A stretch of 64,000 bases of DNA from Burkholderia lata. Its GTDB lineage: Bacteria > Pseudomonadota > Gammaproteobacteria > Burkholderiales > Burkholderiaceae. The notes under the pieces were generated by a model. The model worked only from the letters and a program-made list of their open reading frames with translations, made no database searches and was not told where the DNA came from. Both the position numbers and the translations under genes were made by a program. The stretch covers positions 1 to 64,000 of the forward strand of contig NC_007510.1 in NCBI RefSeq assembly GCF_000012945.1, read 5' to 3'. Shown here piece by piece: positions 50,776 to 59,916 of this stretch (position 1 is the first letter of the stretch; every line of letters begins with the position of its first letter).

Positions 50776-51633
50776 TCAGAACGCCGCGGGGCGCCACTTC
50801 AGCAGCCGCTTCTCGAGCCACGTCAGCAGGTAGTCGGCGGCCAGCGCGACCACGGCCAGCACGATCATCGCCGCGAACACGCCGCTCGCGTTGAACGCGC
50901 CCTGGGCGGTGGAGATTAGCAAACCGATGCCCTGCTTGGAACCCAGGAATTCGCCGACGACCGCACCGACCAGCGCGAAGCCGAAGCTCACGTGCAGGCT
51001 GGCGAGAATCCAGCTCAGCGCGGACGGGATCACGACCGCCGTGGTGATCTGCCGGCGCGATGCGCCGAGGATCTGCGCGTTCGCGATCAGGTAGCGGTCG
51101 GCTTCGCGCACGCCCTGGAACGCGTTGCCGAACACGACGAAGAACACCATCACGACGGCCAGCGCGATCTTCGACGCCATCCCGAGGCCCAGCGCGATCA
51201 CGAAGATCGAGCCAAGCACGACGCGCGGAATGGAGTTCGCGATCTGGATGTACAGGCCGAACACGTCGGCCATCAGCTTGTTGCGGCCGAGCACGATCCC
51301 GCAGATCACGCCGGCGACCGAGCCGATCACGAAGCCGATGCCGGTTTCCTCGAGCGTGACCCACACCTGCGTGAGCAGCGGGCCCTGCGACGTGCCGTTC
51401 ACGAACCAGTCCTGGATCTGGTCGAAGATCAGCGACGGCATCGAGAAGAAGAACGGATCGATCCACTTGAGGCGTGCGGCGAGTTCCCACCCGCCCAGCA
51501 CGATCACCAGCACGGCGATCCGCAGCGTGACGATCAGGTTGCGCCGGCGGCGCAGCCGGCGTTGCGCGGCGCGCTCGTCGTCCTCGAGCGTCGTTGCCGG
51601 AATGGCGGTGGGGGGAAGCGTCATGTCGGTCAT
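50776..51633 (-). CDS. ABC transporter permease, nitrate/sulfonate/taurine type
   Basis: The 285-residue inner-membrane permease has six predicted helices and the EAA-type loop (VREADRYLIANAQILGASRR, then QITTAVVIPSALSWILASLH), typical of the SsuC/TauC group. AGGAGC precedes its ATG. It belongs to the three-gene importer with the ATPase (51671-52468) and the binding protein (52591-53595). The sequence does not fix the substrate. Confidence 0.92.
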   Translation of the reverse strand: MTDMTLPPTAIPATTLEDDERAAQRRLRRRRNLIVTLRIAVLVIVLGGWELAARLKWIDPFFFSMPSLIFDQIQDWFVNGTSQGPLLTQVWVTLEETGIGFVIGSVAGVICGIVLGRNKLMADVFGLYIQIANSIPRVVLGSIFVIALGLGMASKIALAVVMVFFVVFGNAFQGVREADRYLIANAQILGASRRQITTAVVIPSALSWILASLHVSFGFALVGAVVGEFLGSKQGIGLLISTAQGAFNASGVFAAMIVLAVVALAADYLLTWLEKRLLKWRPAAF

Positions 51634-51670
51634 GCTCCTGTCCTTGCGGTCCTTGCCTTGAGCGTATGCG

Positions 51671-52468
51671 TCAGCCGATCTGCACTTCTTCGCGCAGGTC
51701 GTGCCAGATGTCCTTGGAAATTTCGATGAAGCGCGTGTCGTAGCGGATCTCCGACGTGACGCGCGGGCGCGGCAGGTCGATCTCGTACACGCGCTTGAGG
51801 GTCGCGGGGCGCGCGGTCAGCACGAACACGCGGTCGGCCAGCGCGATCGCTTCCTCCAGATCGTGCGTGACGAACACGACCGAGCCCTTGTTTGCCGACC
51901 AGAGCTGCAGCAGCTCGTCCTGCATCAGCGTGCGCGTCTGCATGTCGAGCGCGGAGAACGGCTCGTCCATCAGCAGGATTTCCGGCTGGTTGATGAAGGT
52001 CTGCGCCAGTGCGACGCGCTTCCTCATCCCGCCGGAAAGCTGGTGCGGGTAGTGCTTCGTGAACTTGTCGAGGCCGACCTTGCGGATCCACTCCTCGGCC
52101 TGCGCGTACGCGACGTCCTTCGAGCGGCCGCGAAACAGCGGGCCCGCCGCGACGTTGTCGATCACGTTGCGCCACGGGAACACGGCGTCGGCCTGGAACA
52201 CGAAGCCGATGCGCGGATCGATCCCGTCGACCGGGCGGCCCATCACGCGCACTTCGCCCGACACGGGCTTGAGCAGCCCTGTGATCAGGTTCAGCGTGGT
52301 CGACTTGCCGCAGCCGGTCGGCCCGACGATCGCGATGAACTCGCCGCGCGCGACGCTCATGCTGAAGTCGCGCAGCGCGACGGTGGCCTTGCCTTCCGGC
52401 GAAATGAAGCGGCACGACACGTTGCGAAACTCGATCGCCGGTGTGCTCGGGGAGACTGCCTGGTTCAT
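51671..52468 (-). CDS. ABC transporter ATPase, nitrate/sulfonate/taurine type
   Basis: The 265-residue ATPase has Walker A GPTGCGKST at residues 49-57, the signature LSGGMRKRVALAQTF, Walker B EILLMDEPFSALD and the switch His in VVFVTHDLEEA. This pattern is that of SsuB/TauB-type ATPases. It powers the importer formed with the adjacent permease. Confidence 0.94.
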   Translation of the reverse strand: MNQAVSPSTPAIEFRNVSCRFISPEGKATVALRDFSMSVARGEFIAIVGPTGCGKSTTLNLITGLLKPVSGEVRVMGRPVDGIDPRIGFVFQADAVFPWRNVIDNVAAGPLFRGRSKDVAYAQAEEWIRKVGLDKFTKHYPHQLSGGMRKRVALAQTFINQPEILLMDEPFSALDMQTRTLMQDELLQLWSANKGSVVFVTHDLEEAIALADRVFVLTARPATLKRVYEIDLPRPRVTSEIRYDTRFIEISKDIWHDLREEVQIG

Positions 52469-52590
52469 CGCTCTTTGTCCTGCGGGTGAGGAGGGCGTCG
52501 CATCGTGGCGACGCCGGGCCGGTCAACCGGGCCGGGACGGGGCACGCACGGCGGCGGGATCGCCGCCGCCGGCGCCGCTACCGGGTTTGC

Positions 52591-53595
52591 TTACTTCGCG
52601 TTCACGAAATCGTTCGAGAAGGTGCGCGCGAGGTCGATATGCTTGCCCTTCACCGACGGGTTGAACGCCGACAGCACCTTCAGCACGGTGGCCGGGCCGT
52701 CGGCCGGCATCTTGCCGTCGGCCGTGTACATCGGCAGCGACGCCTTCAGCGCGCTCACGTACAGCGCCTTGTCCTTCTGGTAGTCGGCCGGCATCTTCGC
52801 GGCGATCTCGTCGGCGCTGTGCGTGTGGATGAACTGCATCGTCTTCGCGAACGCGTGTGCCAGCTTGACCGCCTGATCCTTGTGCGAATCGGCCCACGCC
52901 GACTGCACGTACAGGCTCGCGGCCGGGTAGGTGCCGCCGAGCGCCGCGCGCGTGCCGTCGACGGTGCGCATGTCGACCAGCACCTTCGCGTCGCCCATCT
53001 TCTCGAGCGCGGACACGGTCGGCTCGGTCGTCATCCCGGCATCGATGCGGCCCTGCTTGATCGCGGCGATGAAGCTCGCGTCGGCGCCGACCGGCAGCAT
53101 CGTGTACTGCGTCGACGCCACGCCGTGCTGGAGCGCGAGGTATTGCGTGAGGAAGCTGGTCGACGAGCCGAGGCCGGTCACGCCGAGCGTCTTGCCCTTC
53201 GAATCGGCCATCGACTTGAAGGTCGGCGCGGCCTTGGTCGACACCATCTCGACTTCGCCCGGCACCTGGCCGAATACGGCGATCGCCTTCACGTCCTTGC
53301 CCTTGCTCTGCAGATCGATCGTGTGGTCGTAGAAGCCCACGACGCCCTGCACGGCGCCCGCGAGCAGCTCGTTCTCCGCGTCGACGCCGGCGGGCTGCGA
53401 CAGCAGCTCGACGTCGAGCCCTTCGGCCTTGAAGTAGCCGAGTTCCTGCGTGAGCCGCGCGGGCAGGTAGATGAGCTTCGCGATCCCGCCGACCATGATC
53501 GTGATCTTGCCGCCGTCGTCGGCGAAAGCGGGGTGAGCGGCAAGCGCGCAGCTCAGGCTGGCTGCAACGGCGAGGGTGCGCAGGATGGGTCGCAT
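52591..53595 (-). CDS. ABC transporter substrate-binding protein (NMT1/SsuA-like)
   Basis: The 334-residue periplasmic protein has a signal peptide (MRPILRTLAVAASLSCALAA, cut near AFA-DDG). The type II binding fold follows (KITIMVGGIAKLIYLPARLT, LGYFKAEGLDVELLSQPAGV), as in SsuA, TauA and NMT1/THI5-like proteins. I chose ATG 53595 for the signal peptide and the GGAG behind it. It should deliver an anionic or sulfonated compound to the adjacent permease; substrate unknown. Confidence 0.92.
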   Translation of the reverse strand: MRPILRTLAVAASLSCALAAHPAFADDGGKITIMVGGIAKLIYLPARLTQELGYFKAEGLDVELLSQPAGVDAENELLAGAVQGVVGFYDHTIDLQSKGKDVKAIAVFGQVPGEVEMVSTKAAPTFKSMADSKGKTLGVTGLGSSTSFLTQYLALQHGVASTQYTMLPVGADASFIAAIKQGRIDAGMTTEPTVSALEKMGDAKVLVDMRTVDGTRAALGGTYPAASLYVQSAWADSHKDQAVKLAHAFAKTMQFIHTHSADEIAAKMPADYQKDKALYVSALKASLPMYTADGKMPADGPATVLKVLSAFNPSVKGKHIDLARTFSNDFVNAK

Positions 53596-53761
53596 CGGGT
53601 CGTCTCCGTTCGTTGTATTCGTGTGGCGCGATGCTTGCTGCATCGTCACGACGAGTATAGGGAGGCGAAACCTTCCGCTACCTTTCGCGGGCGGGCGATT
53701 CCTTTAGGGGTTTTCCAGCAACGGAGGAGCGGAACAGGCGGGAAACGGGGGCGGGAGGCGC

Positions 53762-54544
53762 TCAGTGCCAGCCGATCAGCACGCGGCCCATCGCGTCGAG
53801 CCCCATGTCGAACAGGTGCGCCACGAACGGCACGAGGTTCGGGATCATCAGTTGCACGAGCAACAGCCCGACGAGCATCGTGACGGGAAAGCCGATCTGG
53901 AACACGCCGATCTGCGGCGCCGCGCGGTTCAGGATGCCGAGCGCGAGGTTCGCGATCAGGAGCGCCGCGACCACCGGCAGCGCGAGCAGCAGCCCCATCT
54001 CGAACACCGTCGTGCCGAACCCGGCGAGCGTGCGCCAGCCGGGCGCGTGCAGCAGGTCGGCCGACACCGGCAGCGACTGGAACGACGCGGTGAGCGCGGC
54101 GAACACCTGCAGGTGGCCGTCCACCGCGAGGAACGCGAGCATCGCGACCGCGTTCAGGAAGCGGCCCATCACGGGCGTCGCGCCGCTCGTGTGCGGATCG
54201 AAGAAGGTGGCGAAGCCGAGCCCCATCGACAGCCCGATAAAGTCGCCGGCCGCCTCGACGGCCGCGAACACGATCTGCATCGTGAAGCCCATCGCGGCAC
54301 CGATCAGGAATTGCGTGACGAGGATCCAGATGCCTTGCGCGGAGAACACGGTGACGTCCGGCATCGCGCCGAGCGTGGGCGCGACGACCAGCGCCATGAA
54401 CGCGGCGAGGCCGATCTTCACGCGCACGGGCACCGCCGCGTGGCCGACGACGGGCGCGGTCGCGACGAGCGCGAGCATCCGCACGAACGGCCACAGGAAC
54501 GCCGTGAGCCAGCCGTTGAGCTGTTCGTAGGTAACCGAGAACAT
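53762..54544 (-). CDS. fliR: Flagellar type III export protein FliR
   Basis: FliR is an inner-membrane component of the flagellar export gate. The 260-residue protein has MFSVTYEQLNGWLTAFLWPF and the family's helices, with ILNRAAPQIGVFQIGFPVTM near the C-terminus. The ATG at 54544 is chosen because it begins the usual MFSV start; the longer frame is chance. It is the last gene of the fli operon. Confidence 0.96.
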   Translation of the reverse strand: MFSVTYEQLNGWLTAFLWPFVRMLALVATAPVVGHAAVPVRVKIGLAAFMALVVAPTLGAMPDVTVFSAQGIWILVTQFLIGAAMGFTMQIVFAAVEAAGDFIGLSMGLGFATFFDPHTSGATPVMGRFLNAVAMLAFLAVDGHLQVFAALTASFQSLPVSADLLHAPGWRTLAGFGTTVFEMGLLLALPVVAALLIANLALGILNRAAPQIGVFQIGFPVTMLVGLLLVQLMIPNLVPFVAHLFDMGLDAMGRVLIGWH

Positions 54545-54567
54545 CGCCGCCGGGTGGTGCGCGCGGC

Positions 54568-54840
54568 TCAGCCGACGCCGAGCGTCGCGACGTGCAGCAG
54601 CGTCTGCCGCAGGTAGTCGAGCATCGTCGTCATCATCCACGGGCCGGCGATCACGAGCGTCACGGCGACCGCGAGCAGCTTCGGGATGAACGACAGCGTC
54701 GATTCGTTGATCTGCGTCGCGGCCTGGAACAGGCTCACGACGAGGCCGACCACGAGCGCGACCAGCAGCAGCGGGGCGGCCAGCAGCAGGCCGACCATCA
54801 TCGCCTGGTGCGCCAGGGTCATCACTTGTTCGGGCGTCAT
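54568..54840 (-). CDS. fliQ: Flagellar type III export protein FliQ
   Basis: The 90-residue protein has two hydrophobic helices (ALVVGLVVSLFQAATQINES, TLVIAGPWMMTTML) and the FliQ signature QAATQINESTLSFIPK. It is part of the export gate with FliP and FliR. Confidence 0.96.
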   Translation of the reverse strand: MTPEQVMTLAHQAMMVGLLLAAPLLLVALVVGLVVSLFQAATQINESTLSFIPKLLAVAVTLVIAGPWMMTTMLDYLRQTLLHVATLGVG

Positions 54841-54859
54841 CGTGCGTATCCTCCGCCGC

Positions 54860-55621
54860 TTACGTGAAACTCTGCGCGAGCGAGCCGATCAGCAGCTGCC
54901 AGCCGTCGACCAGCACGAACAGCATCAGCTTGAACGGCAGCGACACGGTGGACGGCGACACCATCATCATCCCCATCGACATCAGCACGCTCGCGACGAC
55001 CATGTCGATGATCAGGAACGGGATGAACACCGTGAAGCCGATCTGGAAGCCGGTCTTCAGCTCGCTCGTGACGAACGCGGGCACCAGCAGCGACAGCGGC
55101 ACGTCTTCAGGCCCCTGCATCGGCGCGGCCTTCGAGATCTTCGCGAACAGCGCGAGATCGGTCTCGCGGGTCTGCTTAAGCATGAAGGTCTTGAACGGCG
55201 CGACGCCGCGCTGCACCGCCTGCTCCATCGGCATCGAGCCGTCGGAGAACGGCTTGTAGCCATCGTTGTACGCGCGGTCGAGCACCGGCGACATCACGAA
55301 GAAGGTGAGGAACATCGCGAGGCCGACGAGGACCTGGTTCGGCGGCGTCGTCGCGGTGCCGAGCGCCTGGCGCAGCAGCGACAGCACGATGATGATGCGC
55401 GTGAAGCTCGTCATCATCAGCAGCATCGCCGGCAGGAACGACAGCATCGTGAGCAGCAGCATCGTCTGCACGCTCAGCGAATACGTGGTGCCGCCGTGCG
55501 GGCCCGGGCTCGCGTTGAACGCGGGCAGGCCGTTCGCCTGCGCAAACGCGAGCGCGGGGGCGAGGCAGAGGATCAGCACGGGCGCGAAGCGCGCCGCGCG
55601 ATGCAGGAATGCGTGTTTCAT
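54860..55621 (-). CDS. fliP: Flagellar type III export protein FliP
   Basis: The 253-residue protein has a signal peptide ([15 protein letters not shown]), the helix [18 protein letters not shown] typical of FliP, and the C-terminal [20 protein letters not shown] signature. It builds the core of the export gate. It follows fliO by 36 bp. Confidence 0.97.
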   Translation of the reverse strand: MKHAFLHRAARFAPVLILCLAPALAFAQANGLPAFNASPGPHGGTTYSLSVQTMLLLTMLSFLPAMLLMMTSFTRIIIVLSLLRQALGTATTPPNQVLVGLAMFLTFFVMSPVLDRAYNDGYKPFSDGSMPMEQAVQRGVAPFKTFMLKQTRETDLALFAKISKAAPMQGPEDVPLSLLVPAFVTSELKTGFQIGFTVFIPFLIIDMVVASVLMSMGMMMVSPSTVSLPFKLMLFVLVDGWQLLIGSLAQSFT

Positions 55622-55657
55622 CGGAATGCGGGGTCGGAAAGAGGGCGCGGCGCCATG

Positions 55658-56221
55658 TCAGCGGTCCTTGCCGCGACCGAGGCGCTTCGCGGCTTCGCCC
55701 GCGAGCGCGTCGCGAAACCGCGAGCCGAACGTGCCGGGCAGGCCGCCGTCGGACGGGGCGGCGCCGGCGGGCGAATCAGCGGAAACCGGGGCCGCCGCCG
55801 AACCGGCCGGCAGCGTATGCAGCAATCGCACGTTGCCCGGCGCGACGCCGAGCACGAGCCAGGTGTCGCCGATCTCGACGATCGTCGCGCTTTCCTTCGC
55901 GCCGACCGCGACGCTCGACACGACCTTCAGCGGGCCGCCGCGGCGCGCGTGCTGGAAGCCGAAGCGGCGCGCGAGCCATGCGCACGCGAACACGAGACCG
56001 ATCACGACCGCGAGCCCGACCAGCGTCTGCAGCACCGCGCCGATGCCGAGCGACGGTGCGGCGGAGCCGACCATCACGCTCGATGCGATCGCGCCGGCGT
56101 TGTTCACCGCGTTCATGTCGGCGGCGCCGGCCGGCGTGCAGGCAAGCGACGCCGCCATGGCGGCAGCAGCAGCCGCCACGCTTGCGACGCGCACGCGGCG
56201 GCCGGGCTTCACAACATTCAT
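55658..56221 (-). CDS. fliO: Flagellar protein FliO
   Basis: The 187-residue protein has a signal/anchor N-terminus, one more membrane helix (LVGLAVVIGLVFACAWLARR), and LKVVSSVAVGAKESATIVEI, the FliO signature. FliO assists assembly of the FliP ring. Its start overlaps the fliN stop (ATGA). Confidence 0.93.
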   Translation of the reverse strand: MNVVKPGRRVRVASVAAAAAAMAASLACTPAGAADMNAVNNAGAIASSVMVGSAAPSLGIGAVLQTLVGLAVVIGLVFACAWLARRFGFQHARRGGPLKVVSSVAVGAKESATIVEIGDTWLVLGVAPGNVRLLHTLPAGSAAAPVSADSPAGAAPSDGGLPGTFGSRFRDALAGEAAKRLGRGKDR

Positions 56222-56715
56222 CGATTCAGCTTCCGGATGCGTTCGGCCGGCGTGATGATGTCGGTCAGACGGATACCGAACTTGTCGTTGACGACCACGA
56301 CTTCGCCCTGCGCGATCAGGCAGCCGTTCACGAGCACGTCCATCGGCTCGCCGGCCATGCCGTCCAGCTCGACGACCGAACCCTGCGCGAGCTGCAGCAG
56401 GTTGCGGATCGCGATCTTCGTGCGGCCGAGCTCCACGGTCATCTTGACCGGGATGTCGAGGATCATCTCGATGTCGTTGTGCGTCGAGCTTGCCGCGGCC
56501 TTCGACAGCGGCTGGAACACGCCGGCGCCCGTCGCGCCCGCCTGCACCGGCTGCTGGTTCTGCTCGGCGAGCGCGGCCGCCCAGTCGTCCATGCCCGGAT
56601 CTTCTTCCGCCGCGGCCGGTGCCGCCTGCGCGGCGGCGGCCGAAGCCGCGAGGGCCGCGTCGGCCATCGCTTGTGCGTCGTCCTCGGGCGTCTGGTTCAG
56701 CTCACTCATATCCAC
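56218..56715 (-). CDS. fliN: Flagellar motor switch protein FliN
   Basis: The 165-residue protein has an acidic, Ala-rich N-terminal region and a C-terminal SpoA domain (DIPVKMTVELGRTKIAIRNL, LQLAQGSVVELDGMAGEPMD, VLVNGCLIAQGEVVVVNDKF). It forms the bottom of the C-ring. It overlaps fliM by 14 bp. Confidence 0.97.
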   Translation of the reverse strand: MDMSELNQTPEDDAQAMADAALAASAAAAQAAPAAAEEDPGMDDWAAALAEQNQQPVQAGATGAGVFQPLSKAAASSTHNDIEMILDIPVKMTVELGRTKIAIRNLLQLAQGSVVELDGMAGEPMDVLVNGCLIAQGEVVVVNDKFGIRLTDIITPAERIRKLNR

Positions 56716-57700
56716 CTTCCTTCATCGAATCGCCCGCGCTGATCATCTTCTGCACGCGCAACGCATATTGACCATTGAAAATTCCGTAGCCGCATTCCAT
56801 CACCGGCACGCCGTCGACCTTCGCGGTGATCGTGTCCTCGATTTCCAGCGGCAGCACATCGCCCGCGCGCAGGTTCAGGATCTTCTCGAAGTTCGACGAG
56901 ATCTCGGCGAGGTTCGCGGTCAGCTCGACCTCGGCGGCCTGCACCTGCTGCGACAGCACGCGCACCCAGCGGCGGTCGACTTCGAGCGCCTCGCCCTGGA
57001 TCGGCGAGCTGAGCACGTCGCGGATCGGCTCGATCATCGAGTACGGCATGCAGATATGCAGCGTGCCGCCGGTCGGCCCGAACTCGATCGAGAACTGCGT
57101 GACGATGACGATCTCGTTCGGCGTCGCGACGTTCGCGAACTGCGTGTGCATTTCCGAACGCACGAATTCGAACTGCAGCGGCCGCACGCTCTTCCACGCG
57201 GTCGTGTAGTGCTCGAACACGAGGTTCAGCAGCTTGCCGATGATCCGCTGCTCGGTGGCCGTGAAGTCGCGGCCCTCGACGCGCGTGTGAAAGCGCCCGT
57301 CGCCGCCGAACAGGTTGTCGACGACGAAGAACACGAGGTTCGGGTCGAACACGAACAGCGACGTGCCGCGCAGCGGCTTCACGTGCACCAGGTTCAGGTT
57401 CGTCGGGATCGGCAGGTTGCGGGTGAACTCGCTGTACTTCTGCACCTTCACCTGGCTGACGGAAATTTCCGCCGTGCGCCGCATGAAGTTGAAGATGCCG
57501 ATCCGCAGCAGGCGTGCGAAGCGGTCGTTGATGATCTCGAGGCCGGGCATCCGGCCGCGGACGATCCGCTCTTGCGTCGCAATGTTGTAGGGGCGGACGC
57601 CCGATGTGTCGCGCTGCTCGTCGACTGAATCGGCTTCGCCCGTGACACCCTTGAGGAGGGCATCGACCTCCTCCTGGGACATGAACTCCTGGTGACCCAT
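56702..57700 (-). CDS. fliM: Flagellar motor switch protein FliM
   Basis: The 332-residue protein begins with the CheY-binding motif MGHQEFMSQEEVDALLKGVT, followed by the middle CheC-like domain (LEIINDRFARLLRIGIFNFM) and a C-terminal SpoA domain (AGDVLPLEIEDTITAKVDGV). It couples chemotaxis signals to the motor. Confidence 0.97.
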   Translation of the reverse strand: MGHQEFMSQEEVDALLKGVTGEADSVDEQRDTSGVRPYNIATQERIVRGRMPGLEIINDRFARLLRIGIFNFMRRTAEISVSQVKVQKYSEFTRNLPIPTNLNLVHVKPLRGTSLFVFDPNLVFFVVDNLFGGDGRFHTRVEGRDFTATEQRIIGKLLNLVFEHYTTAWKSVRPLQFEFVRSEMHTQFANVATPNEIVIVTQFSIEFGPTGGTLHICMPYSMIEPIRDVLSSPIQGEALEVDRRWVRVLSQQVQAAEVELTANLAEISSNFEKILNLRAGDVLPLEIEDTITAKVDGVPVMECGYGIFNGQYALRVQKMISAGDSMKEGGYE

Positions 57701-57722
57701 ACGCGCTCCTTTCGCGGCCGCG

Positions 57723-58226
57723 TTACTGGACGACGAACTCGGTGAACAGCACGTCGTCGACCTTCGCGCGCTGGTTGCCGGGCTGCGTCGGCTGCTCGAT
57801 CAGCTCCCGCAGTTCCTTCGCGAGCGAACGTTTGCCGTCCGGCGTCGCGAGATCCTCGGGATGCTTGTTCGACAGCGCGAGCAGGATCCGGCTGCGGATC
57901 TCCGGCATCCGCGCGGTCAGTTGCTCCTGCGCCTTCGGGTCGGTGAGCTTCAGCGACAGGCCGACGCGCAGGTAGTGCTGCGCGCCGTCGTCGGACTGCA
58001 GGTTCACGGTCAGCGGGTCGAGCGGGAAGAACACCGGCGCAGCCAGCGGCGCCGGCTCGGCAGGCGCGCTCGCATGGCCGACGCCTTGCTTGCTCAGGAA
58101 CACGTACATGCCGCCGGCTGCGGCGGCTGCCGCGCCCAGCGCGATGACGGCGATGAGCGCGATGCGCTTGAACTTGCCGGACGAAGCCGGCTTGTCGGCG
58201 GTCGGGTTTGCGGTCGTGGAGGCCAT
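57723..58226 (-). CDS. fliL: Flagellar basal-body protein FliL
   Basis: The 167-residue protein has an N-terminal membrane helix (RIALIAVIALGAAAAAAGGMYVF, read in two parts) and a periplasmic FliL domain (FFPLDPLTVNLQSDDGAQHY, LRVGLSLKLTDPKAQEQLTA). FliL supports the stator. I chose the ATG at 58226 giving MASTTANPT; an upstream in-frame ATG at 58259 is possible, and neither has a clear ribosome-binding site. It is the first gene of the operon fliLMNOPQR. Confidence 0.94.
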   Translation of the reverse strand: MASTTANPTADKPASSGKFKRIALIAVIALGAAAAAAGGMYVFLSKQGVGHASAPAEPAPLAAPVFFPLDPLTVNLQSDDGAQHYLRVGLSLKLTDPKAQEQLTARMPEIRSRILLALSNKHPEDLATPDGKRSLAKELRELIEQPTQPGNQRAKVDDVLFTEFVVQ

Positions 58227-58565
58227 GTGAATGCGTGCGTGATGTCTCGTAGCATGCATTGTTCGGCATCCGGGCCGAGCCCGATGGGCGGAAAAGAGGG
58301 GGGATTTGCGGCTATCTCAGCCGATTGTCGGCCGGGTGTCGGCCGGATGCAGGGTAAGTGGGGGCGGAAAGGGCCGCCGGACTGGCGGCTGAAGCGGGCG
58401 TGGCCGGGAGAAGGCGGCCATGCCCGGTGCGGAAAGGCCGCCGGGCCAGCGGATGGAGGAGCAGGCGCGGCCGGAAGGCGGCGCCGTTCCCGCCGCACGG
58501 GGTCTGCCGCGCCGAAGGCGGCAGGCATGATCGGGCCGGCGCCTGGCGGGCGTTGGCCCGCCCGG
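58227..58565. other. Intergenic region between cidB and fliL
   Basis: No gene supported. It is the upstream region of the flagellar operon and the downstream region of cidB; no clear promoter box was recognised. Confidence 0.4.
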
Positions 58566-59288
58566 TCAGATCGGCAGCAGCGTCAGGAGCGGCGCGATCA
58601 GCACCATCGCGACGCCCGCGATCATCATCGTCAGGCTCGACACGACACCTTCCTCGCTGCCGATCTCGCGCGCCTTCGCGGTGCCCACGCCGTGGGCGGC
58701 CGCACCGAACAGCGCGCCGCGCGCCAGCCGCGTGCGCATCGGCACCAGCGCGAGCACCAGCTCGCCGAGCAGCATCCCGCAGATGCCGGTCGCGATCACG
58801 AACAGCGCGGTGAGATCCTTCGGCGCGTGGATCTTGTCCGACACGGCGAGCGCGAACGGCGTCGACACCGAGCGCGTCATCAGCGAGCGCTGCAGCTCGG
58901 GCGACAGGTGCAGCAGCTTCGCGAGCAGCAGCGACCCGCACACGCCCGCGCCGATCCCGACCGCGACGCCGACCGACAGCGACAGCCAGTGGCGGCGGAT
59001 CAGGTCGCGATAGTCGTAGATCGGCACCGCGAACGCGATCGTCGCCGGGCCGAGCAGCCACATCAGCCAGCGCGTGTCGTGGAAGTAGACCGAATACGGG
59101 ATGCCGGTCAGCAGGACGAGCAGCACCAGCACGCCCGGCACGAACACGAGCGGCGAGAACAGCAGCGTCTTCTTGTACGCGTAGAGCCGCTTCGACGCGA
59201 AATACAGCACGACCGTCAGCACGAAGCAGCCGAACGAGATCGCGGTGTTCGCCTGGTCGGCGGACAGGTTCGACAGTGCGGCAAACAT
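58566..59288 (-). CDS. CidB/LrgB-family membrane protein
   Basis: The 240-residue protein has many hydrophobic helices and the LrgB signature (LQRSLMTRSVSTPFALAVSD, KIHAPKDLTALFVIATGICG, GAAAHGVGTAKAREIGSEEG). With CidA/LrgA it forms a holin-antiholin-like pair that influences cell lysis and murein hydrolase export. It lies 13 bp after the cidA-like gene. Confidence 0.93.
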   Translation of the reverse strand: MFAALSNLSADQANTAISFGCFVLTVVLYFASKRLYAYKKTLLFSPLVFVPGVLVLLVLLTGIPYSVYFHDTRWLMWLLGPATIAFAVPIYDYRDLIRRHWLSLSVGVAVGIGAGVCGSLLLAKLLHLSPELQRSLMTRSVSTPFALAVSDKIHAPKDLTALFVIATGICGMLLGELVLALVPMRTRLARGALFGAAAHGVGTAKAREIGSEEGVVSSLTMMIAGVAMVLIAPLLTLLPI

Positions 59289-59301
59289 GGCAGGCTCCGG
59301 C

Positions 59302-59778
59302 TCAGTGGGCGGACGCGGCGCTCAGGCGCGTGCGGCGGCGTTCGGCGAACACGCGCTGCGCGGCGAGCCGGCGCTCGAGCTTCGCGGCGAGGTCGACCGC
59401 GACGGCCACTGCGACCATCACGAACGCGGTGCCGGCGAGCATCACCAGCGCGATGCGCCAGCCGTCCTCGCGGAACAGCCCGCCGTACTGCACGGCCGCG
59501 ACGGCGGCCGGCACGAAGAACAGCAGCATGTCGGACAGCAGCCAGTTCGCGCCGTCCTTCACCCACGCGGGCGCGACGCGGCCCGAGAACAGCAGCACGA
59601 GGAGCACCGCGAGGCCGATCACGCCGGACGGAATCGGCAGCCCGATCTTGCGCACGGCCCAGTCGACCGCCATCCACAGCGCGCCGAGCGCGGCGGCCTG
59701 CAGCGCGATCCGGCCCGTGCGCGCGAGGCTGCCCGAAGCGGCGGGGCGAGTGGCGAGTGCGGCGGTCGGCTTGGTCAT
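59302..59778 (-). CDS. CidA/LrgA-family holin-like protein
   Basis: The 158-residue protein has four hydrophobic helices and the LrgA/CidA signature (KIGLPIPSGVIGLAVLLVLL, VKDGANWLLSDMLLFFVPAA, VAAVQYG). It forms an operon with the LrgB-like gene and is divergent from a LysR regulator, as in cid loci. ATG 59778 is chosen; the frame upstream lacks family features. Confidence 0.92.
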   Translation of the reverse strand: MTKPTAALATRPAASGSLARTGRIALQAAALGALWMAVDWAVRKIGLPIPSGVIGLAVLLVLLFSGRVAPAWVKDGANWLLSDMLLFFVPAAVAAVQYGGLFREDGWRIALVMLAGTAFVMVAVAVAVDLAAKLERRLAAQRVFAERRRTRLSAASAH

Positions 59779-59916
59779 GGCGGGCTCCCTACAGATATTG
59801 CGTTGATGGTGGGAGTATAGGGTTTCCCCTAACCATAAATAAAATGACTTGTCTCTATCCTTGTCATTCCAATTCGGAATTCGTTTTGATCGCCGCACCA
59901 ATTTGGGGAGTCATCG

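Noticed and set aside
48591..50894. Plus-strand open frame of 767 codons opposite the two-component genes
   Set aside because: Antisense shadow of well-supported kinase and regulator genes.
54686..57628. Plus-strand open frame of 980 codons opposite fliMNOPQ
   Set aside because: Antisense to strongly supported flagellar genes; the composition is low-complexity.
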